Below are positions 9,914 to 15,976 of a stretch of DNA of 15,976 bases, one piece after another. Positions within the stretch are counted from its first letter, which is position 1; each line of letters starts with the position of its first letter. The notes beneath the pieces were generated by a model. The model made no database searches and was not told the origin of the DNA. It saw nothing but the letters and a program-made list of their open reading frames with translations. Origin of the DNA: Nephromyces sp. MM_2019 (Eukaryota; Apicomplexa; Aconoidasida; Nephromycida). The DNA lies in contig JADHZB010001063.1 of NCBI GenBank assembly GCA_015657535.1, forward strand, positions 1 through 15,976, written 5' to 3'. The translations under genes and the position numbers were made by a program.

Positions 9914-12900
9914 TCAATCCTTACATGAAAACTCATCATCAGCCTTCTCCAAGTCTTTCAGCTTAGCTGCTACGGTAGTCTCCAATTTCTTTCTATACTC
10001 CGGTACAACATGGCCAAACAACTGCAATCAAAGAGAACACCAAGGATCAATCAAAAAATAACTAGTTAATTTTTTTGACAAAAAAATTTGATTTTTCCTT
10101 CAATCTACTATACAGCATGTGTATCAATAGAAACACAGCCTGAAACCTATGGCGCAGTGATGCAATAAAAAAGTCAAAAACCCTAAACCCTAAATAACCC
10201 TGAACAAGCCTAAACCCTAAACACTCCTAAACTCTAAATATAACTTTTACTCTCCTAATATTTTTTAGTTTCTCTACGTGCATAATTTAACACATTTAGT
10301 AATGCAAGTAACTGCGTTGGATCATTCATTGCACAGCTCTTAGCCAGAAGGCTTGAGTTAAGAATAAATGCTTCACAACGAAGCAAGTTGAGGTCAGAAT
10401 AAACATCGTAGCTACTTTGGAGATGATGACTACCGGAAAAAGAAGTTAAAACGCAGGCGAAAACTACTGGCTATTAATTTCGGAAGAAACACACAAACAG
10501 ATACTTTTAATTTGGGGAAAACTGCCTGCCTATGACGAAGGATTACAAGAAACTTTAGTACTAACTAGCGAACGCGTATTCCCGTGATGATATAGAAAAA
10601 GCAAGTCGTTACATGAACGAACTACAAACAAAAGAATTCCATTTGTAAGTGTTGAGTACAAAGCAATTTTTTGTGCTTTTCAAACCGATAAACTGCGGAA
10701 ATTTGATAGCATACCTATTGGCATCTAAGCTGCAGAAAAGCACCAGAGAGTTGGTAACTTTAAATACTCTGAAAAAAACGCATACAAATTAAAAAACCTA
10801 CACCAAAATGCACACCCAAGTGCATACCAAATTGCATACCAAAATTCACACACAAAACACACAGAGGGATTGTACAAAACTAGATTACCCACCTGAAGAG
10901 CAAACTTTGCTACGTTATCAGGGCGCATAATGAAGGCATTAGAAGATCCGCTAGGATTCTTCAAACAGCTATCATTCAGGCCATCGGGAGGGCAGGAAAC
11001 ACTAGGATGAAGAGAATGAAAAGAGACGGTGCCACTCAGTGCATCCGTCTGCCCAGCACAGCATATCAACAATAGAGGCTCAAGGCTCCAATTGTAATGC
11101 CTAATCACCTCCATTAACTTCTCAGGCTGAATGTGCGAAAAAAAGAGGGTTTGTTGATTGAGAGAAGAGTAGAAAAAGAGAGAAGAGGGAAGAGAGGCAA
11201 GAGAGCACAGAAAGAAGAGAGAAAACAACAGAGAACAAAGAGGAGAAAATCAACTCCAGAATATCAACAAGAAAAGAGATCAAAGAGGAACTCAATATTG
11301 ACAAAAGACCTGCTAACCTATAGATGGCAAAAAGAGCTACTCTGAAAATGATAATAGAATGAAAAGACTCTCAAGCCAACAGATGAAACGAAAATGATCA
11401 AAAAAGACAGATAAACAGCTAAAAGAAGATAGAAAGAGGCAAGAAATACAAAATCACACACCCACAAAGTCACACTACTAGGCGAAGGCAAATCTTCGCA
11501 GTTCGCAAATTTACAAGCCAATCGCCATGAGATGACACTAAAAACTGCATTACCTGCTTATGAGCCGAGCATATCCGAACCTCATAGTGCACACCAACAG
11601 CCTTCAGCTTCCCTGTGAGAGCCTCTATGTGTGCGACATCGGTCTGACTGCCGGCAAGGATTACAGCCATACACCTAAAAAAAATCAAACAAAAAAACCG
11701 ATTCACAGCAAAATCCTAGCAGCTGCTGGTTTTAACCAGGTGTTGACAGGAAACAGAGAACTTCTCAGATAGTTGAAGAGAAATTATCTATATAGATGCC
11801 GGATTAGTATATCACACACTTTTAACAAAGCGATATACACACAAACATACACACACTACCCACACCACATTTGCATACCCACACAAAAACCCAAACCCAT
11901 ACACACCCACATACACACACACCTATTAAAACCTGCAATATAATATCGACAAATCAAGTATAAACAAAAATCACAGTGAAGACACAGCTAAAAAGCATAT
12001 AAAAAACAACACGCATACACGCGAGCTTATTACCCTTTAGCGATTTGAGCACGTTGAAGATTATATATTAAACGCATCCCTGGTGTAATCGAGGAGGTGA
12101 TATGCGAAGGAATGACGAATTTCTGCCCAGTTACCCTCTCATAAACTTCAATGTAACGCCTAGAAACCTCCAAAACCTATGAAAAATTCGAAAAACACAT
12201 AATTTCATCTTTCCGTCCTTGGGTGTTCCTTCAGATTACCCTTCTCTCGATATAGAAAGCACGAAGAGACAACAGGCAACAGAAGAAAAGCCTCTTGCAG
12301 AATCTTATGTGATGAAGCACTACAAAGATTGATCTAATACCAGGCAAATCGCGAAAATTTTGAAGAAATTCCAGTGGAAAAGTCGGATTTTATAAAGAGG
12401 GAGAGAAGCTCATACAATACCTCATCAGCGAATTACGACAAAAAAGGCGTAAAATTAAAGTTAAAATATCAAGAAAAACTGTTGTCATAAGTGAAACTTT
12501 GGAGTTCAGGATAAGAAAAAGGAGGAGAAAAAAAAAAGAAACAAGAGAAGAAACAGGAGAAAAAACTAAAGAAAAGGAAGACCAATCATGAATTATTAAT
12601 ACAAGGATACAAGCCGAAATCAAAAGTATTAAAAGACACCAAAAAAGTAAAATTTTGCTCATTTATGTAGCCAAAGAAGACGCTCACAAAGTCCTCATAT
12701 TTATATTTGCGGTAATAGAAACACACACATCTACACATATCCAAAAACCTAAAATCACCCCCCCATTCTAGCACACAAATTATTTTATCTTATCGACATT
12801 TACAACCCATCTGTCTTGCTTAAAAAGTAAATTTTTTTCTCCAAAAATTCACACGCACACACTGCATTTTACGAAAAATATCAGCATAAAGACCACCAAT

Positions 12901-14662
12901 ATAATCATATAGGTGAACATGCGCATATATACGATTAACACAGCTCATTAAACATCTAAAACCCTTGTTTTCGCCTCATTATTTCCAGTATACCTACACT
13001 CGGTATGATTTAAAATTTTTTTACTTCACCTGTTCTGGCGTCAAAGTGGTTTTCTTCAGTTGAGCAGCTGAGATATTTTGCTCCAGCAAAACATCACGCA
13101 CCAATTGTTTCGAAAACTCCTTCATTTTCAGCGAAGGATGAGTAGACAGCAGCGCAGTCACCGTTTTGGGGCCTCCAGCAACATTAACCAACTTAGCGAT
13201 TTCGGGAAACTTCTTCTCATACTCGTCTATTGCGCAAAGCCGAGAAGAATCCGGGGTGTTTACCTATTTTAGAGAAATTAGCGGAAAAAAATCCTTCATT
13301 TTAGAAACTAAAAAGGCTAGCAGCACATGAGCAAATGAACGCACGCAAATTTTACAAATCTAGCGGACTCTCAAGCCAAAAACAAAGTGAAAAGCTTCAA
13401 TACCCCAGTAAAATAAAAATATTCTGCTAGTTTCGCTACTTCTAGAAGGCTAAAATTCAAGAAAAAGACAAAAAAATACTCGAAATTATCAACCAGACAG
13501 ATTCATATTCTTGTAACTGCTTCAATTACTTGTTCATCATTTATACATCCAAAACCTTTACTATTTAGAACGTTTAAGATATAGTATATAGCTGATAGTG
13601 CCGCAAATACCATTCAATTATGCTCTTTTAACTGCTCTTCATAATATACAAACAGATTTAAAAAATTCGCTCTTCCTCTCTATATATACCAAAAAAAACA
13701 CATTTTATGCACACACCACATCATGCAATCTAGAAGTAAAATTTCATTGAAAAAAACACGCTTAAAACCTCAGAAAACTGAATTTCTCAGATACCAGCAT
13801 CATCCTGACGAACAATGTAAACATAAAGTCTCTCAAAACATAACAAAAGCGAGAAAAAAATTATCATGCCCACACCCTCTTCGAAATAAAATTCCCAAAA
13901 CACCCCAAAAAATCACCAAAATTTCCCACAATCCCCCCCCCAAAAAGGGCTTCAAATAACTCCACAAATCACAATACAACTCACTTCATCAATAGCCACA
14001 ACTTTCCCGTCTTGATCGACTCCAAACTCATACTTTGAATCTAAAAACAGCAACCCTCCTTTTTTCCCACTTTCCACCCCTAAGCGATAAAGCTCTTCAG
14101 CATAGTGTCTTGTTATCTCAAAGTTCTCTTTACCGATTACATCCACGACATCACTCCAACTCATCTCCTCATCCTTTCCAGTTTCAGCCTTTGTTGTGGG
14201 AGTAAACAAGACCTGGTCTAGCTTTTGATACCTTAGCAATCCGTCAGGTAGCGTAACCGAACCACCACACCACGAACGCCTTCCTGCTTCATACTGGTCA
14301 GCTAATGAGCCCCAAAGATAACCACGAATGATGAATTCCACAGGAAAAGCTTTCGCCTTCTTCATATACAAAACATTTGGATCTACAGCCTTATCAATGA
14401 GGGCATTAGGAACAAAAGGAGCTGTATACTTCATGTGAAAGTCTGTAATAAGATTCAGTATATGGCCCTTAAAAGGGATGAGGGTGGGAAGAACTTGATC
14501 AAAAGCAGAAACACGATCGGAAGCTATTAGTACAAGCTTCTGAGGATCATTAGGATCGGTGTAAATATCTCGGACCTTTCCAGAGAACAAGAAGCTCTTA
14601 GAGAGAGATGGAATTGTGGAACGGGAAAGAGTATAGTGAAGGAGGTGGCTTGGAATCTCCAT
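9914..14662 (-). CDS. PAICS: Bifunctional SAICAR synthetase (PurC) - AIR carboxylase (PurE, class II-like), six exons
   Basis: Exons run 14662-13985, 13263-13030, 12176-12034, 11674-11554, 11126-10893 and 10021-9914 (TGA at 9916-9914), giving 505 residues. Introns of 721, 853, 359, 427 and 871 nt all begin GT (GTGAGT, GTGAAG, GTAATA, GTAATG, GTGGGT) and end TAG or CAG, with matching phases (0,0,2,0,0). The ATG at 14662 is the first Met of the frame and lies 27 residues before GKVRDIY. Residues 1-327 are SAICAR synthetase (ATP, CAIR and aspartate to SAICAR): GKVRDIY 28-34, SDRVSAFD 48-55, EFIIRGYLWGS 109-119, FTPTTKAE 153-160, DSKYEFG 208-214, NTPDSSR 228-234 and SRRYIEVYERVTG around 310-320. 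This is the long yeast ADE1/bacterial type. A linker of ~25 residues follows. Residues 353-505 are AIR carboxylase: AGSQTD 359-364, SAHK 388-391, AGQTDALSG 416-424, SCPP 436-439 and NPSG 449-452. SAHK and the ALSG loop point to class II (direct CO2 use). A cytosolic location is inferred; no targeting peptide is obvious. Confidence 0.93.
10022..10892 (-). other. Intron 5 of the purine fusion gene
   Basis: The donor GTGGGT follows an ALQ stretch and the acceptor is GATTGCAG. It joins the PurE core to the C-terminal helix that starts LFGHVVPEYRKK. It is the longest intron of the gene and carries a telomere-like block (10181-10238). It also carries short repeats near 10818-10845, where a GCATACCAAA motif occurs twice. 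Confidence 0.88.
10181..10238. repeat. Interstitial telomere-like repeat (CCCTAAA / CCCTGAA)
   Basis: The plus strand shows CCCTAAA at 10181-10187, 10188-10194 and 10215-10221, and CCCTGAA at 10198-10204. Decayed CCTAAA and CTCTAAA units follow up to 10238. In the gene's sense strand these read TTTAGGG and TTCAGGG. This is the telomere unit of plants and many alveolates; the mixture of T and C at the third base is known from Plasmodium telomeres. The block is short and interrupted and lies within an intron, so it is not a chromosome end. Confidence 0.75.
11127..11553 (-). other. Intron 4 of the purine fusion gene, with a long polypyrimidine tract
   Basis: The donor GTAATG follows the SAHKQ codons; the acceptor CAG precedes PEKL. 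The ~130 bases before the acceptor (11140-11270) are almost pure pyrimidine on the sense strand, giving a very long CT-rich tract. ORFs of Lys/Arg/Glu-rich composition on the plus strand here are artefacts of this tract. Confidence 0.88.
11675..12033 (-). other. Intron 3 of the purine fusion gene, with a CA/TG repeat tract
   Basis: The donor is GTAATA and the acceptor is an eight-T run ending in TAG. It is the only phase-2 intron of the gene and sits between the PurC-PurE linker and the PurE domain. Positions 11829-11922 are a degenerate CA-rich tract on the plus strand (TG-rich in the sense strand). Confidence 0.88.
12177..13029 (-). other. Intron 2 of the purine fusion gene
   Basis: The donor GTGAAG comes after a CAG codon (CAG|GTGAAG) and the acceptor is TAG before the exon coding VLEVSRRYIEVYERVTG. 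The sense strand is T/G-rich, with long T-rich blocks (plus-strand A/G-rich at about 12510-12585). No other gene is seen inside. Confidence 0.88.
13264..13984 (-). other. Intron 1 of the purine fusion gene
   Basis: The donor GTGAGT follows the codon for Glu226 and the acceptor TAG precedes the Val-Asn-Thr-Pro-Asp-Ser-Ser-Arg codons. Together the flanking exons rebuild the conserved DEV-x-TPDSSR stretch of SAICAR synthetase, which fixes this splice precisely. A plus-strand Lys-rich ORF inside (13723-13959) and the T/G-rich sense strand are ordinary intron composition. Confidence 0.9.
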
Positions 14663-15058
14663 TATGACGAGTGAGTAGGGGGATTCAAGAGAAGCAGAAG
14701 AGAGATGACAAAAAGTAGAGAAAAGATAGGAAAAAAACACCAAAAAATGCCCAAAAAACGGTATGCGTCGCCTGCCCCGCTACGAGTCAAACTATACGAC
14801 GTAAGTTTCTCAAAATAAAGCAAAATTTGCAAGTTTCTGAAATTGCGGCTACCACGCTTTTATCCTATATTAACACACTAAATAGCTTGCATAAAGAGAG
14901 TTATATATTATAAAATGGACGAGAAAAACAAACAAAATTGATTTAATGAGGCGATAAAGAATTTCTTCAAAATGATGCGTAAATTTGACTCAAATGGATT
15001 ATTCACAATTCAATAAACGTTCACAGCTTAACATAAAATGAAAAATTCGTCACATTCA
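14663..15058 (-). promoter_or_regulatory. Leader and upstream region of the purine gene
   Basis: The ~80 bases directly before the ATG are strongly pyrimidine-rich on the sense strand (14663-14745), which fits a 5' untranslated leader. The base at -3 relative to the ATG is a purine, a favourable start context. Farther up the region is AT-rich with a TATATATTATAAAA stretch at 14902-14915 (plus strand). A 22-base segment at 14800-14821 recurs with two mismatches at 15411-15432. The transcription start cannot be fixed from sequence alone. Confidence 0.4.
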
Positions 15059-15403
15059 TTAAAAAGTAGTGTAAGACGAGTTGTCACTCAATAAATGAGC
15101 TTTTGAGGGGCTTTCAGCCGTGAGATACTCGCGAATATACTTCAATGTGGGGGGTGGAGTGTGGGATTTTGAGTTTGTCGTGGTGAGAGGGGGGGAGGGG
15201 TTTTTCTGGGCGAGGAGGGTGGCGACTTGGAGTTTGCGGTGGAGGGAAGTAAGGGGAGCGGTTTTATTTGGCGGAGTTCGCTGAAAGAGGCAGAGCGGGG
15301 GGGGCTGTGGTGGAGGAGGGGAGGGGGTGGGATGGGAGTTCGTCGAAGAGGTGTGGAGGGGGGGCGTTTCTTGGGCGAATATTCTCCCTCTTAATGTAGC
15401 TTC
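15059..15403 (-). CDS. Candidate proline-rich 3' exon on the minus strand
   Basis: A minus-strand frame with no Met is open for 114 codons and ends at TAA (15061-15059). It reads proline-, serine- and threonine-rich at first and then becomes less biased (KYIREYLTAES, AHLLSDNSSYTTF). A good acceptor, CTCTGCCTCTTTCAG ending at 15281, would start an in-phase exon at 15280. Any start codon would have to lie farther right or outside the window. Caution: the C-rich sense strand makes stop codons rare, and a second frame is open for about 85 codons over the same bases. The G-runs also invite sequencing indels. Confidence 0.35.
   Translation of the reverse strand, partial: EATLRGRIFAQETPPLHTSSTNSHPTPSPPPPQPPPLCLFQRTPPNKTAPLTSLHRKLQVATLLAQKNPSPPLTTTNSKSHTPPPTLKYIREYLTAESPSKAHLLSDNSSYTTF
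15149..15364 (+). other. G-rich island with many G-runs (potential G-quadruplexes)
   Basis: The plus strand holds runs of 6 to 8 G at 15149-15154, 15189-15195, 15297-15304 and 15358-15364, with many GGG and GGGG runs between. The surrounding DNA is AT-rich. The island overlaps the proline-rich minus frame and lies about 500-700 bases upstream of the purine gene's ATG. It could act on DNA structure, be coding, or both. Confidence 0.6.
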
Positions 15404-15565
15404 TCACTTTCGTAAGTTTCTCAAGTTAAAGCTTTGATCAACTACAAAGTTTCTCTCTCTTTCTATGCCTAGCAACACATAGGCGCAGGTGATTCGTTAA
15501 GTGCTCAAAGCATTAAATTTACAATGAATATACACACATTCTCATAGTATAAACTAAGATTAGAT

Positions 15566-15649
15566 GCTTTTGCTAGTAAACACTATACTCACAGCTTTTG
15601 CTTGTAAACCCTCTACTCATGGCTTCTTGCTAGCGCTCACTATACTGGC
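15566..15649. repeat. Three tandem degenerate 28-bp units
   Basis: Units start at 15566, 15594 and 15622. Each follows the pattern GCTTTTGCTAGTAAACACTA then TACTCACA, with several substitutions in units 2 and 3. The spacing is exactly 28 bases each time. A 28-bp period does not keep a reading frame, so the array is probably non-coding. Confidence 0.7.
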
Positions 15650-15976
15650 ACCTTCCTCATCTACTGACTTTGTTAATGATGAATACAATCTCCTGTTTGC
15701 GAGTTTATCTTTCCTTCGTACCTTCCATGCACTATAGGCAGACTTTACCTTTGTTTTACATCAGCTTCCCAAAACTGTTGTTTTCTTCAGGCTTCAATGA
15801 TTGCTGTAATAATAGCTATACAATTTTGCTGAAGGGTGTGCTCCTTACAATTATAGAGAAAGCAAACATTTGAAGAGGAAGAAAGCCTCTTTTTAAAGGA
15901 ATTTGACGAAATTATAACCAATAAGCAATTTTCATGTTAGTGTGTGTGTGGTATTGTGTGCTAATGCGTGTGTATT
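15650..15976. other. Right-hand stretch without a supportable gene
   Basis: A 67-codon plus-strand ORF (15670-15873, TTG start) has a hydrophobic, Leu/Phe/Ser-rich composition and no recognised domain. A TTTCTTCAG acceptor-like site lies inside it at about 15782-15790. The last ~35 bases are TG-rich, like the sense strand of introns elsewhere in the window. A rightward transcript is possible but not supported. Confidence 0.3.

Noticed and set aside
11133..11345. 70-codon plus-strand Lys/Arg/Glu-rich ORF
   Set aside because: It is the reverse of the polypyrimidine tract of intron 4 in the purine gene.
14663..14743. N-terminal extension of 27 residues on the purine fusion protein
   Set aside because: It starts with TTG, no ATG lies in frame there, and the sequence is a pyrimidine-rich leader; the ATG at 14662 fits the family.

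Overview
The window is eukaryotic: AT-rich, with long introns bounded by GT and AG, and with proteins that can only be read by splicing. The best-supported gene is a six-exon, minus-strand gene at 14662..9914. It encodes a 505-residue fusion of SAICAR synthetase (PurC type) and AIR carboxylase (PurE type), which are two consecutive steps of de novo purine synthesis. All five introns splice with matching reading phase, and exon plus intron lengths sum exactly to the gene span. Intron 5 contains a short block of CCCTAAA/CCCTGAA units, i.e. TTTAGGG/TTCAGGG on the other strand. That is the telomere type of plants and many alveolates, and the mixed T/C form is well known from Plasmodium. A purine-prototrophic alveolate is my best guess. 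Among apicomplexans that would point to the tunicate-associated Nephromyces/Cardiosporidium group, because most apicomplexans lack this pathway. This taxonomic call is inference.

Layout. Positions 1-2517 (+) hold the 3' part of a large, acidic, sequon-rich protein that is open to the left edge. Its first ~50 residues resemble the middle of a cathepsin C-like cysteine protease; the rest is unrecognised. Positions 2518-2740 are a purine/CA-rich 3' flank. Positions 2741-7780 are a 5-kb T/G-rich stretch with no gene I can support. Because the introns of the purine gene are also T/G-rich on their sense strand, this stretch may be transcribed rightward, with unrecognised exons.

Positions 7780-9900 have more balanced composition. 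They contain a perfect 15-bp-stem hairpin, a GC-rich island with near-coincident ORFs on both strands (the minus one more protein-like), and a weakly supported two-exon plus-strand candidate that ends head-on with the purine gene. Positions 9914-14662 are the purine gene, with A/C-rich plus-strand introns. Positions 14663-15058 are its pyrimidine-rich leader and AT-rich upstream region.

Positions 15059-15403 form a strongly G-rich (plus strand) island that reads as a proline-rich open frame on the minus strand. It is either a 3' exon of another minus-strand gene or a G-quadruplex-prone regulatory segment. A tandem array of three degenerate 28-bp units lies at 15566-15649.

The two enzyme halves of the purine gene act in sequence: AIR carboxylase makes CAIR, and SAICAR synthetase adds aspartate to it. 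The PurE half looks like class II, the form that uses CO2 directly. The PurC half is of the long yeast/bacterial type rather than the short type found in animal PAICS. This combination is the most interesting biology in the window.
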